A stretch of 64,000 nt of DNA from Epithemia pelagica (Eukaryota; Bacillariophyta; Bacillariophyceae; Surirellales; Surirellaceae). Below are positions 20,289 to 33,000 of this stretch, piece by piece. The translations under genes and the position numbers were made by a program. Each line of letters begins with the position of its first letter. Within the stretch, counting starts at the first letter, position 1. The stretch covers positions 2,232,001 to 2,296,000 of the forward strand of contig OX337237.1 in NCBI GenBank assembly GCA_946965045.2. Direction: 5' to 3'. The notes beneath the pieces are model-generated. The model was not told where the DNA came from. It searched no databases and was given only the letters and a program-made list of their open reading frames with translations.

Positions 20289-23200
20289 ATGAAACTCGCA
20301 ACGCTGCTTTTCAGCGTTCAAGTCCTGGGCCGGTGCTGGTTCACCAACGCGTTCCTCCGTGCTGGCAACTCAGAAAGCTTTGAACGGGAGCTATCGTCTT
20401 GTGGCGGATGGGATCAGAGTTGTTGTTCAACATCGCCGTCTGACAGACAATGTTATGATCGAAACAAGGTGGCTTGTGACGCATCATCTTCTTGTACAGC
20501 ATGCGGAGGAAAAAATGAGCAATGTTGCGACAGTGCGGATGGTCCGACTTGTGACGCGTCCTTTTACTTTTGCAATGCGAACAACATTTGTGAAAAATGT
20601 GGTTGGTGGGGTTCGAAGTGCTGCCCTCAACCAGATGGTAGCTTGGGATGTCTTGACAAGAAACATCATATTTGTAACCTTACGTCGACAGAGTGTGAGT
20701 CCTGTGGTGATATTGGCCAGTTTTGTTGCGATAGCGACAAGCCGTGCGACTCTTTGTTTGCTACTTGCGATCCTAGCACCAATAAGTGTGTCTCTTGTGG
20801 TGCGAACAATGAAGACTGCTGTGAGGACTCGCTGGGAAATCCTTTCTGTGAGGATAATATCAGACGACGTTGTGTAGGCCACGAAAATTGGCTCGGAGGT
20901 GCACCGGGCACTTGCATGAACTGTGGCGGTGAAGGTGAGCCGTGCTGTGTACACCAGGGAGCGCCCACATGCGAATCATCCTATTTATTTTGTAATGCTA
21001 CAAGTGATCTTTGTCAAGACTGTGGTGGTACTAATGAACCATGCTGTCCTAGTGGAGACACGAGCATGGTGGGAACATGCAAGGATCCTGGCTACACAAC
21101 TTGCTTTCCGGACGGCGTTGGAGGTGGTGTTTGCAGGTCATGTGGAGGGACTGGGCAACCATGCTGTGATGCTGGTAGTTGTGATTCCCATTTTGGTGTA
21201 TGCAATAGCACATCATACTGCGAAGAATGTGGAAAAAAGGAGGGCCAGCCATGCTGTGATGGAGATACTTGCCGAGACACCGGTAATCTCTCATGTAACA
21301 CGACCTCGGCTCAGTGCGAGAAGTGTGGTGGCCCGGGTGAACTTATTTGTACTGGTTTGGGAATCCGAAAGTGTGACACTGAGTATGCGTACGAATTGAA
21401 TGGAATCTGTCATCCATGTGGGGCTGATGGTGAGGAATGTTGTCCCGGCAACAACGAGTGCCAGAAGACAGGTTCAGCTTGCATCCCTAACATGGACATC
21501 TGTCATCCGCTTCATCTTCATCCTTCTGCCAGTCCTTCGGCAGTTCCTTCGTCTTCTCCGTCAAGCTCACCTTCGGAGACACCGACAATATCTGCTGCGC
21601 CTAGTGCAGTGCCATCTGCAACTCCGTCGTTTCAGCCAAGTGTCAGCCCAAGTAGTTCCCCAACCCTATCTATGGTACCAACGAATACTCCTTCGCTTTC
21701 CATGTCCCCGACACTGATCCTCTACATTGACTTTCCAAATGTTATGGACACGTGGGAAACAATTGCCCCATCAATTTTGACTATTGCGAAGAGTGATGCT
21801 GGTGTCCTTGGCAGGATTGTTCTGGTCAATGGCGATGATTGGGTTCCTGTTGTGCGAAGTTATGATGGAGGCGAGTGGCATCCATATGCTGGTACTTTTG
21901 CTGGTATGTCTGTGACGTGTACTCCGACGGACTGTTCATTTGAACTTGACGATCCCGTGGAAGGAGTCTACAAGTTGGGAGCAACTCGAGGATATACGTT
22001 GACCAATGACGAAGTAGCTGCTCGCTTTTTTGAATCTACAACTTTTGGAATGCCCATCAGCGGTATTACCGCCTTGTCGAGCCAGCTACTTGCATCTTCC
22101 CGAAGGCTATCTTCATCTTCCAACTCGGAAGATCCGACGTTTGCATCCTGGGTCTCCAACCAAATGGATGAAAGCGTCACGCCTATGACCTCTCTTCGAC
22201 AATTTTATCGGATGCGCACCAATGGTAAGAACATGATACGGAAACCGGAAGTACATGCCAAATTAATACCTCATCGAGTTACTTGCTTGGTGGCTGGCGC
22301 AAAACAGGTATATTTGAAGGATCAGCTTATATTGGCGGCGTAACATACCCTTGCGATGAATCAACCACTTACAGGCGCTATGCATTTACTGTGAAAGACT
22401 ACGAGAAAATTGCGACTGTCTCGAAACCCACCAACAATCCTACTTGGAGGAAGATCGAAATTGACGGTCGCTTGGTCACTATTGTTCAGGGTAACATTAC
22501 GGTGGATGGTGTTGAAAATGAAATTGATGATGGACCGTAAGTCATTGATGCAATTAAATTGTCAAGTCTCTCCCTGACTCACACCTTTCGCCATACTACT
22601 ATTGAAGTTACAAAATATGTCGACGACCAGAACACTTTCTCACAGGGGACGTCAAGTTCAAAATTGGTAACAAATGTAAAGAAGTATCATTCAACGGTGT
22701 AAAAGGAAATCCACCAGTTGACGTGACGGGAGAAAATGTAGTTGAAATTCAGCTTAATTCAACATATGCTCAGCCAATTGACGAAGCTCTCTATCAAGGC
22801 GAGACACAAATGCTCACGATCATGCAAGCGTTGACACATGCCGAGTGCGAAGCTGTACCCCCGGCACATGGAATCGTTCCCGTTGTGTTCGCTGTGTACG
22901 ATGGACAATCGTTTGTTCACACTCCACGATTCAAATTGTCAGATAATACGTTGTCGTCTCCATTGATTGATGGTGGGGGAGCAATCGTTGCCACCACGAC
23001 CGGTGCCTCGTCAGACCAAACTGCAAGGTGTGCCAATGTCGCGCGAACCTACCTCAATGAGGATTCATGTTTCCTCAGCAGTGACAATGTGACCTGCGCG
23101 GTTGAGGAAGCACAAAGCAAATTGGTCTGTGGCAGTCCAAATGAAGTATCGAATGAGCTGACTCTTGGTGGAACACAGCTTAATGGTGCATTCGATGCAA

Positions 23201-26200
23201 AAACAAGTTGGGGTGGCAAGTCCAGCGGCTTCACTTTCCGTACTTCAAAACAGGAAGTTTGGACTAGTGCCGTTCTTTCGGCTCAGGATCAGTTACGCCA
23301 AAAGGTTGCTTGGGTACTTTCGCAAGTACTGGTTATCAACACTGCCGAAACAGGTCGAGACTACACAGAGCAGTACTTGAACTACTTCGATATATTTGTC
23401 AAGCATGCCTTTGGAAACTTTCGCGATGTCTTGAAAGAGGTTTCTTACAGCCCTCTAATGGCTGAGTTTCTTTCTTATCATGGATCGAAATCAACGGCCT
23501 ACCATTGGGATGATAAAAAGATTGTCTTGTTTCCAGACGAGGTACGTGAATGTTTCCTTTTTGCTTGTTGCTTGCCCTCGTCCCCGGCATCTCAATGTCG
23601 TCTTGTCCGTACTTCAGAATTATGCTCGTGAAGTCATGCAATTGTTTACTATAGGACTTGTCGTTTTGAACGAAGATGGTACGCACACGGAGGGAGCAGG
23701 AAACACATACACGAATGATGATGTAAGTTTGATGCTTGTTTTTGTCGCAACATAATTCAACGAGCTCACGACAAGACTCTTCTAGATATTGGAGTATTCT
23801 CGAGTCTGGACTGGTTTCTTTAAGCAGTCCATGCGTGGTAACATAGAGGCGGGGAAGTGGAACAACTTCATTGATCCAATGAGAATTCGAGCTGACTGGA
23901 GAGATGTACTTCCCAAAATGGTGAGTGTTCAATGGCTCAAAATAGTTGTATGACCCGGCTTCTGATCTTACCATTCGCGATTCCAATCACAGGGGCTGCA
24001 AGGAAAATATATCGGAGAGGGTTATCCTTTGTGCGCTGACTTGCCCGCTCAGCATTTCTTAAAGGCTGGAGCTGTGTACCGCCTCTTAGGTTATACTTCT
24101 TATCCAGAGCTACAAGAAGAACAGGACCGCGAAGAATGGGTTGGGGTTGGGGACAATGATGTTAAGCGATTCAGCGCTCCTTCCCAAGGAGGTCTGTACT
24201 CTCACCTATGTAATTACGATGGTGTGAAGTGCGATTATGCTGCCACTGTCGTACTTCCTCATGACCTGACCTGTACCCAAGATACCGAGGAATGCAAGAT
24301 TGATTCGCCTCGAACTGTAGAAGTGGAAGAAGGCATTTTCTATGAATACATCCGACCGGCGTGTGCAAATTTGGCCTTCTATGAGAATCCCAAAAAGATC
24401 AAGATGCGTCACGGAAGCTCCAGAACGTACATGTGTGCAGATCCAAGAACCGAAGACGCCGGGGCGGTTTGCTGTAACGACGACTTGACGAAAGCCTATA
24501 GATACGACACGTATCTTGCAGAACGTGTCACCTTTGAAACTGCACAGGCACGATGCGACGCCGATTCAACAAGAACCATGTGCTCACATAGTACAAGTGT
24601 GAGGGATTGCAATAAAGTTGGAAAAGGACCTTGTTCTGGTGACCCTTATTTTTGGACCACTGAAACCTGTCAACTCCAAGTTAAGATTACTTCTGACCGC
24701 AAAGTTGCCATCGTTCACAATGTGCCTTCCGAGTCAACCCCTGTCACTGATCATGTGAGCGCCGAAACAATGACATTCTTTCGCGTTCACTGGGATGGCA
24801 AGATCGACAATTTGCTTAACAACTGTAACGCCGCGGAGGCGTGTACAGCCGTACCTGATGGATGTCTGTGCGATGTATTCGCAGCCGAGGAAAAAGCTTT
24901 CGATAGCTCCACACCTCCATCCAAGGATGACGTATTATCGCTACCGTATGGTGCATTTGTGCCCAGCCAACTCGGACAACCTTCTCTTGTCTCGGGAAGG
25001 AGTGATGTTTGGGTCTATGGTGGAGACTATTCCAAGGAAACGGTCTTTGAAGTGGTCAATGACCACACTGGCAAGGTTGAGAGAAGAAAGAACATGCGCT
25101 CAACGGTGTCACTGACCGTGTCACCGACTGAAACACTATCATTCCGCACTCCGGTTCATATTATGAGCCTTGCCGAAGAGAACGAACGTGATGCAATTTA
25201 CGAAACGGAGGCGGCGCTTGATCAATATTTTTACCACACCAATACCGCGCCCTTCCTTGCTTTCCGGTTCGCACAACGCTTTGGAATATCAAATCCCACG
25301 CCTACCTACATCAAAGCAGTTGTTCGTGCGTTCAAAACCGGAAACTACACAAGTGGTGGCCAGACTTTTGGAAGTGGCGAGTATGGAGATCTCGCGGCCA
25401 CCTTCGCCGCTGTAGCGCTCCATAGTGAAGCAACGAATACACTTTTGGAAGCAGACCCTGTACATGGATCCTTCCGAGAACCCTTGCTCAAATTGATTCA
25501 GTTGATGCGGACACTGGAATTCCAACCTGTGAGTGGGGCTCCGATGGTCAAACTAAACGACGACCTTGATAAGACAATCCGACAAATGGCATTTGAAGCA
25601 CCCGGTATGTATCAAATCACGATAGTCGAAACTCGGAATACTCCATACTTTCCTTGCTCACTTTCTCTCCTTCTCCAGATGTTTTTTCATACTTCCACCC
25701 TCACTTCCGGCCCACTGATATCAATGGCGACGTAAGTCTTCAGAGATCTGAAAGGAATGAAAATCGATGTGACCTCTCACTCTTGTCTTTCTGACTTTCA
25801 TTATTCTAGTCATCGATTGTATCTCCGGAGGCTCGTGTGTTGAATGCACCAGAAATATTTAATGCTGTGAACGGTTTTCAATCCCTTTTCAAGTACGGCT
25901 TAGTGGAATGTTACACCGGGTATGGCTACACGTTGACCGCAGACGGAACTGTCGGTGAGAAATGTTGGAGGAAAGACGTTGGAGATTACCTCGGAAGTTC
26001 AGGCCACTTGACTGCACTTTCGGGCAGCACACTTAATTCCAGCGAAGTGATTGATAGGTTGAATCTGCTGATGACAAGTGGCAGACTGAGTGATACAAGT
26101 CTTGAAATCATCAAAACGGCGTACGAAGCAGAGTTTAGCACATCTGGCGATCGCAAATTGGCAACCATTAAAGCCCAGCAGTTGATTTCCACAACTCCTG

Positions 26201-27537
26201 AGTTTCACACCACTGGTCGAATGACTCCCAACAACAACACCCGTACAGATCTTATCATCCCCGATCCTACTGGAAAGCCGTACAAGGCTGTTGTTTTCTT
26301 GATGCTCAAAGGAGGGTGCGACTCATACAACATGATTGTTCCCACTGCTTGCAACTCGTCTGATCTAGATACTCAGTATGACGATATCCGGGGCAACCTC
26401 AAACTTTCTGACAAATCGAAAGTGATCAACGTCACAGGGCACTCGTGCCAGCAGTTTGCTCTTCATCCGAAGCTTTCTACGGTACGGACACTCTACAACG
26501 GAGGCGATCTTGCTTTCTTCCTCAATACCGGAGTTATCAATGCCCCAAGTAGCAGCTCGAACTACAGCATGGTTACCGACACAAGATTGTTTGCACACGA
26601 CACGATGCAAGAAGAAGCCAAGCGCCTTGACCCCATGGACGTGGGGGTGGGCACTGGGGTATTGGGGCGACTTTCAGATGCTCTGGCCAAGCGAGGGTAC
26701 CAGCCTAGCTCAATTTCCATTGATGAGTCGTCTATCGCCGTCACTGGTACAACTGGAACGGCATTGTCCCCAACGATTGTTGGTCGTGATGGAGTGGCGG
26801 AATTCAATAAACGACCTTCGGGTGAAGCAGACATTCGGACCGAAGCAGAGAAATTAAACCGCGGTCACGTGATGTCTTCAAGTAACGTTTTCGGCGAGCT
26901 TTGGTCGGCCCGTCTCAGCCGAGCTCTTTGGGAGAGCGACACGCTGAAAGCCCAAATGGACGCAATTACTGACTTGTCAGAGACTCCGGATGAAAATCTG
27001 GCCGAGAAATTTGAGACCACTCTTAAGCTTATGATGACGAGAGACGAACGAGGTGCGGATCGCGACGTGTTCTACGTTTCAATCGGTGGTTTTGACACCC
27101 ACAATGATATGGAAGACAGGTTGAATGACCGCTTCGCAGAACTCGACCTCAGCCTCGAATATTTCAAAGATAATCTCCAGACTAAAGGGTTATGGGAGAA
27201 TGTAACCATTGTCACCATTTCTGACTTCGGTCGCACGCTCTCTCCGAACAATGGTGAAGGCAGTGATCATGGCTGGGGCGGTAACTACTTTGTGGCTGGT
27301 GGTAGCGTTGTGGGTGGTCAAGCTCTGTGTGAATATCCTTCTGACCTGAAACCTGGCGGTGGTTGGAACGTTGGCCGAGGTCGTATTATGCCAGGATGCG
27401 CCTGGGAATCAATGTGGAGTCCAATTGTTGAATGGATGATGGATGGAAACATGACTGCGACAGAGCGCTCTGACATTCTTCCCAATGCCGAGAACACAGG
27501 TACCAAACTCTACGAAATGTCTGATTTGTTTGTATGA
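20289..27537 (+). CDS. Secreted giant protein: Cys-rich repeats + DUF1800 + DUF1501
   Basis: Eight exons: 20289-22224, 22308-22536, 22608-23541, 23618-23722, 23786-23920, 23993-25604, 25679-25731, 25810-27537. All introns are GT-AG, 63-83 nt, and phases close, giving about 2243 aa. A signal peptide (MKLATLLFSVQVL...) is followed by about ten Cys-rich units with a CGGxxxxCC core (residues 38-403), then a Ser/Pro/Thr stalk (410-477). DUF1800-type features: ARFFESTTFGMPISGI (about 574), NYAREVMQLFTIG (1034, the family's ENYARELLEL signature) and VFSYFHPHFRPTDINGD near 1652. From about 1826 the chain is DUF1501-like: VVFLMLKGGCDSYNMIVP, then ISDFGRTLSPNN and GSDHGWGGNYFVAGG. In bacteria these two families are usually adjacent genes for exported proteins of unknown function (established); here they are one protein. 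Likely extracellular or cell-wall; activity unknown. Confidence 0.87.
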
Positions 27538-28107
27538 TCTGAGTCCGTTTCCCACTGATGGCGTTTCCTTGCCACCATGTAGCAATAATTCATAATTAAC
27601 AAATCAAGTATCGAAAACAACATGACCAGTGTCATCATTGTAGTCCCGTCCAAGTCCCAGCCTTGGCATTTGCACCGTCCTCGGAGTCCAACAAGCCATT
27701 GGTACGGTCAGTAGATTTGCTGGTCCCCCGTGGTCAGGAAGCTTTGAAGTGTGTCCTCCCACACAATTTGTGAAGTTCTGAAACTCTCCAGCGACAACTC
27801 CTGACTGTCGCCATGGCAAATGATGGCGGTGGGTGTTGATGATTCAGACTTTTTTGTTTGCAAAAATGCGACCAATGTACCGACTACCGACTGACGAGAT
27901 TGCGCCATGGGACTTCTGACTTCCACACCCAAACGAATTACGAATACAAAATACGAGCAAGATTTACGGACGACATCCATATTGGAGTACGAGTACACGT
28001 AACGTTGACGTGTACACGTAAGATGTACCACACAAAGGATTCGTTGCCTCCATTCATTTTACGGATCCATTTGGGCAGCACCATCACGTCGACAAAGAAG
28101 AACCAGC
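27538..28107. other. Intergenic region with palindromic element
   Basis: 570 bp without a supported gene. It holds the 3' UTR of the giant gene and the promoter of the small membrane protein, including the palindrome at 27993-28015. Confidence 0.5.
27993..28015. promoter_or_regulatory. Palindrome containing TGACGT (possible bZIP/CRE-like site)
   Basis: Perfect 8-bp arms GTACACGT and ACGTGTAC flank a 7-base centre AACGTTG, about 93 bp upstream of the ATG at 28108. The right half contains TGACGTG, the core recognised by many bZIP factors. TGACGT-type CO2/cAMP response elements are known in diatoms. Function here is inference from position and symmetry. Confidence 0.35.
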
Positions 28108-28557
28108 ATGTTGCAGTTTTCACTTTGTGATTTACTTCTTTTACAAGCTTTGGGTGATTATGTGGTTGGATACACGTTTATATTTGCACCACATGAACTG
28201 TTCCCCGGACTCCAGGAAGCTGTGGACTGCGATATATTTTGCCAACATGCCTTTGAATGTTTTGGATTCACTTTCTTCCTGTGGTCAACCATGGTTGCTT
28301 TGAAGCGGCACGATCCCACTTTCCAATTAGCCAATATCGCCTACAATGTGACATGGTCTTCCTACTGCGGCTTGTTTTTCTTGACCAATGGCAAAGGATG
28401 GAGAGGTGTGACGGCTGTGTCAGATGGCGCATGGGGTGCACCTCCCGCAACGGTACACTTTGTGTTTACCATTCTTTCGCTCGTGACCTACATTCGCTCG
28501 CGCAAGGCGGATACAGCTGCTGCTGCGTCGATGACTAAGGACAAGTTACATGCATAG
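28108..28557 (+). CDS. Small four-TM membrane protein, paralog A
   Basis: Single exon, 149 aa. About four hydrophobic segments: FSLCDLLLLQALGDYVVGYTF, FECFGFTFFLWSTMVAL, IAYNVTWSSYCGLFFL and ATVHFVFTILSLVTYI. Conserved loops are FAPHELFPGLQE, ALKRHDPTFQ and TNGKGWRGVTAVSDGAWGAP. The tail is short and charged. The same architecture and loop motifs recur in the next gene (28-29 kb), so the two are tandem duplicates. I do not recognise a named family; a plain membrane-protein call is what the sequence supports. Confidence 0.75.
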   Translation: MLQFSLCDLLLLQALGDYVVGYTFIFAPHELFPGLQEAVDCDIFCQHAFECFGFTFFLWSTMVALKRHDPTFQLANIAYNVTWSSYCGLFFLTNGKGWRGVTAVSDGAWGAPPATVHFVFTILSLVTYIRSRKADTAAAASMTKDKLHA

Positions 28558-29204
28558 TACGATGCAATCGAGACGTCTGGTGGTGCTATGAAGCAAAGTC
28601 CCCTGAGATAGAAATTTCTGCTCCTCACTTTTATGAATGGTGTGGATTGGACAAGGACAAAACACGTTTCCATGAGAGTGATCTAATGTCCGATTCTTTA
28701 TCCCCTAAACAAAATACATCTAGATGTCACTCATCACACTGCCATTGCCTTTCCATCAGAGATAAGAGCATCTGGGAAATGGAGTACCGTCAGTACGTGT
28801 TTCAGAAATGCCAGGTTCCAGCACATTTCGAGATGCCTACTAGTATTGTGGGTGCTGCTAGGACGGTCCGTCGGAGAATGGCAGCCCATGGTCATGGTGA
28901 TGCGAACAAGATGACACCCCCAAGGAAAACCCAGAAAAGATAGGAGAGTATCTAAGAAAATTATTGGTCGCGTTTCGCGCTACATAGTTTGCGCGACCGA
29001 GGAAACGGGAGGAAGACACAACACGGTCGCTGTGCGGTGTTTCAAGAGAATGACGTCTTACTGGATCTTCGAAGATACCATCGCTACGAACAAGAGTGTA
29101 TCCATATCGATATCGTCGGAACACTTGGTCGAAACAACAACCCCCGTCAACAACCAAAAACCAAAAGAGCAAGTACCACGCACACTCTCCAAAACATTCG
29201 AAAG
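28558..29204. other. Spacer between tandem paralogs
   Basis: 647 bp with no gene I can support. A hairpin-forming stretch at about 28964-28998 has the arms GGTCGCG and CGCGACC, roughly 200 bp upstream of the second paralog's ATG. Confidence 0.45.
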
Positions 29205-29618
29205 ATGGTGGCCCTTGCTGATGCTCTTCTTCTTCAAGTCATGTGGCTTTCCGCCGTTGGTGTCAGCTTTGTGTTTGCACCCCAGTCGTTGTACGAGGGC
29301 GTCGAGGAAACGATTGAACCTGGATTCACCAGCCACGCCTTTGAAAATTTTGGTATTTCTTTTTTTCCGTGGTCTATCTTGATCATTCTGAAACGACATG
29401 ATCCAACGATTCAGGTTATGAATTTCCTCTACAATATGGTTTGGTTTGTCTATTTGGGAAACTACTTGAGGACGGACGGAAAAGGCTTCCGAGAAGCTAC
29501 AGCCTTGTCGAGCGGGTCGTGGGCTCTTCCTGCCACGATGTTACATCTGCTGTTTGCACTTGTTTCCATTGTGGCATTCTCGCTTTCTTCGTCCTCAAAG
29601 AAGTCCAAGAGCTCCTAA
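29205..29618 (+). CDS. Small four-TM membrane protein, paralog B
   Basis: 137 aa from ATG 29205, chosen because the aligned homology with paralog A begins here; the frame is open upstream to a TTG at 28989. It shares FAPQSLYEGVEE, HAFENFGISFFPWS, LKRHDPTIQ and the TDGKGFREATALSSGSWALP block with paralog A at matching spacing. TM segments are again about four, and the tail (SSSSKKSKSS) is Ser/Lys-rich. Divergence is far greater than in the 37-57 kb duplication, so this duplication is old. Confidence 0.75.
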   Translation: MVALADALLLQVMWLSAVGVSFVFAPQSLYEGVEETIEPGFTSHAFENFGISFFPWSILIILKRHDPTIQVMNFLYNMVWFVYLGNYLRTDGKGFREATALSSGSWALPATMLHLLFALVSIVAFSLSSSSKKSKSS

Positions 29619-30009
29619 TACTGCTTGCGTGCTGGATCAAGTTTCTTGTCATTCTTGTCCGTGTAGGGGTGTCAAATTCGCTACTTAATGAATTCGTTTA
29701 ACCTACGTACCTGCATGTTTTGACTCAATAGGAAATAATCTTAGAATAAAGAGTGATCTTTTGCTCGTGCGGTTCTGTACAAAAGTTACTAGGAGTACAA
29801 ACTGTGATCCATGCTACGAGGGACTCTTCATGTTGACGACAACGACCAGCAAGCTATGAATGGTCTCATCCGGATGCCGTAACATATTGCTGAACTTGCA
29901 ACTATGAATGGTCTCATCCGGATGCTGTCACATATTGCTGAACTTGCAACGGCGATTTCAATCCCAAACAGGTAACTTCGGGCGTTAGCTTCTGCAGTAC
30001 CGAAACCGT
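29619..30009. other. Intergenic with 48-bp tandem repeat
   Basis: 391 bp between convergent genes (paralog B and ASCC3). It has no gene; the only structure I see is the tandem duplication at 29854-29949. Confidence 0.5.
29854..29949. repeat. 48-bp unit repeated twice in tandem
   Basis: Units 29854-29901 and 29902-29949 both begin CTATGAATGGTCTCATCC. They differ only at a couple of positions (GCCGTAAC versus GCTGTCAC). Confidence 0.92.
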
Positions 30010-33000
30010 TTAGGACAGCTTCTCTGGGAACGAAACCGTTGTTTCAAAGTCCAGGCCCCGTACTTCATTTATCATCACCTTGGCAATCAGTTTTCCAGAT
30101 CCACCAATGTTCTTTGCCGCGTTGATATCAAAGGTGATTTCTTTGGACAGGGCCCACGATCCGTGTCGAGTGATGGGAATCGTCATTCTCGACAAAAGCA
30201 TTCCTTGTTCAAAAGTGCCGAGCAAGATCGACAAGGAATACTCAGAGGCAGGTGCATCTCGCCCACTCCACTTTCTGTCATCTCGCTTAATTTCCAGATC
30301 GATTCGGACTTTTCCATTTGTTTTTCCACTCTGGCTATCAACAATATTTGATACAGTGACGTCTTTGATAAGAACAAGTGGCATGCTGTAGAGAACATCC
30401 ATTGCATACTTCAAGTGTTCCGTCCCATCTTTCGAATGACCATGAAGTTTGTGTAGAAGCTGCACCACATCTTTCTCGTCACGGCGGCGCATGTCAACCA
30501 AAGTTCGTATCATGTCTTTACCTGGCTTTCCACCAGTTCGAATACGGTGAATTACGCGAGCAGAGAGGCGTAACTGAACAAGAGGGTCAGAGTTTGGATG
30601 TGTTCGAGACGTCCACACCTGGCGCAAGTGAACCATTTCCGTCATGAGGTCTAATGAACCCTGTGCCACATCATCGGATGCAATGAACTCCATTGCTGCC
30701 ATGAGACGAGGAAGGTTCTCCACGATCGATTTTGTGTCGTTGACGTAATCACTAATGGGAAGTCTCGCATTCTCTAGATAGGCTTGCACAATCAAGAATG
30801 CCTTTGTATGTGGATCCGCAAACACGTCGGGATCATGGCGTATATTTCTATCATTTGAAGACAACAAACTCTGTGTATCCGGTCCCCACATCAGCTGTCC
30901 ACTTAAATCTTTGTTGAGATGCTCTTCATTGTGCCGAACAGGAAGTTCGTTGAATTCACTAAGAACGAGCTTTCAGTCAGTATGCAATGAAAACGAAATT
31001 GCCCGTGTGACATTGGCGGATGTGAACTTACTGAGTAGAGCATAGGGTGTAAAGCAACCAAGCGCATGACAATTCCTCAACTTGTTGCTGCCGGGCAACT
31101 GGCATAAACCCATCTTGTGATGAAGCACTGGAAGCTGGGGTCTCTTGATTTAACAATCCTGATATCATTTTATGACCCTCGCGGAGACCAAGGAGCATTT
31201 GTCTTGGTGTTCGATGGTCCAAATAGTAACTGCAGGAAGCTAATCCAAGAGTCGTCGGTGATAATTGATCGCCATCACTGACGTCGATACAACCGTGATT
31301 TTGGAGGTCTTTCAGCGTGTCTTTTACTTTGTTCTGAAAATGAGATTCAACGTGTTCGTCACTCCCAGACTCGACTCCATAATACGAAGGGTTTGCTTTG
31401 ACCCTTCGCGCATAGAATGTCCATGTCAAGTACCCAATTGCTTCATGCAGGGAACTTATAGTTCCACCGGCGATTTCTGCGTTGAGATTCTCCCTTAATC
31501 GCTCAGCCAGACGTGACTCAAGAGGAAAAGGTTTGTAAAGAAACTGCTCTGTGGTTTAGAAGATTTCGTGCGATGTACTTAGAACAACTGCATGAACTCA
31601 CATTTTTAAGGAAAACTTTTTTGTCGTCCACACACATGACCACGGCTTCACCTAGGTTATCAAAGCCAGGACGACCGGCTCGGCCTGGATAAAAGACGAG
31701 AGAAAAACAAAGCGTTAGCTGATTTCTAGAGCAAGGTCATGTCAGTAGCGCTGCTTCAAATACGAACCAATCATCTGTAGGATATCCGTTAGAGGGTAGT
31801 CCACGTATCGCGAGAGTTTTCCATCAAAGTACTCAGTTCCTTTCACCTGTTAAAGTGTTCAAACAAATATGAATCAGACGCAAAGTATTCAATCATCAAG
31901 AAGACCAAGGAAACACTTACAATAACCAGACGAGCGGGAAGATTGACACCCCAAGCCAGAGTGGCAGTTGCAACGAGAACTTGAATGTCACGTTTAAGAT
32001 AAAGTCTCTCCACAATGTCCCTATCGTGTGCGGATAATCCTGCATGATGTAAGCCAACACCAAACGTAATAGTGTGGCGGAGAGATTCATCTTGTATCGT
32101 TCCAGCAATCGATTCAATGTACTCTTCGGAGCATCCCAAGAAGCGTTTCGGAGATTCATCACTGGCAGCGTGGGAGATAATGTCAAAAGCTGTCAACCTC
32201 GTCTGTCGTCGTGAGGCCACGAATATCAAAGCCGGCTTATCAGGAGAGTAGTCCTTGATCGCGGCATAGCACGGCTTGTTCATAGTCGCCATTCTCGGAC
32301 AGTAGTGCTTCCCAGTGAATCCTTGAACGTGGACACGCGTTGGAACAGGGCGAACTGAGCTTCGAAAATTGTACATTCCTCTTCCTGATTTCATACTGTG
32401 GCTCTTGGTGTCAATGCCGATCCAGTCTGCCAAGTCCAGCGGGTTTTCAAGCGGTGTCGAGAGGCCTACGAGCCGAACAAACTCACTGGTGGGTGACTCT
32501 CCGTTCTTGCTTGATAACGAGGAATCCTGCTCCTGTAGAAGACGTGAGATGTATCGGGTTCGGCTGACTATGGCCTCGAGGACAGCACCGCGTTCCTCTC
32601 CGACGAGATGAACTTCGTCCATGACCAAAAGTCGAACTCTTTTGACAAAGGCTTTTCCGTTCAATGCATTACTGTTTTGCGAAACACCGGTAGTTCCTTT
32701 CCATCCTCGTGTAATCAAATCCCATTTTTCCGGAGCTGAAGTAAACGTGTCAGAGGTCAGAGGTCATAGGGCAGGAAACCGAGGGAATATGTAGCACCAC
32801 CCAAAGCATTCTCGTACAATTTCAACTAGACTTACTGCAAACAAGGATATCAGCTTTCTCCAGCACTCCTCGGTCGTGATGGGTGTCTCCACTTAACTCC
32901 AGGACTTTCCAGCCTAGCGGCTCTTGTCCGAACTTTGTTTGCCACTCTTTCAGTCTTTCTCGGGCTAAGGATTTCAGAGGAGCAATATACACACAAATTC

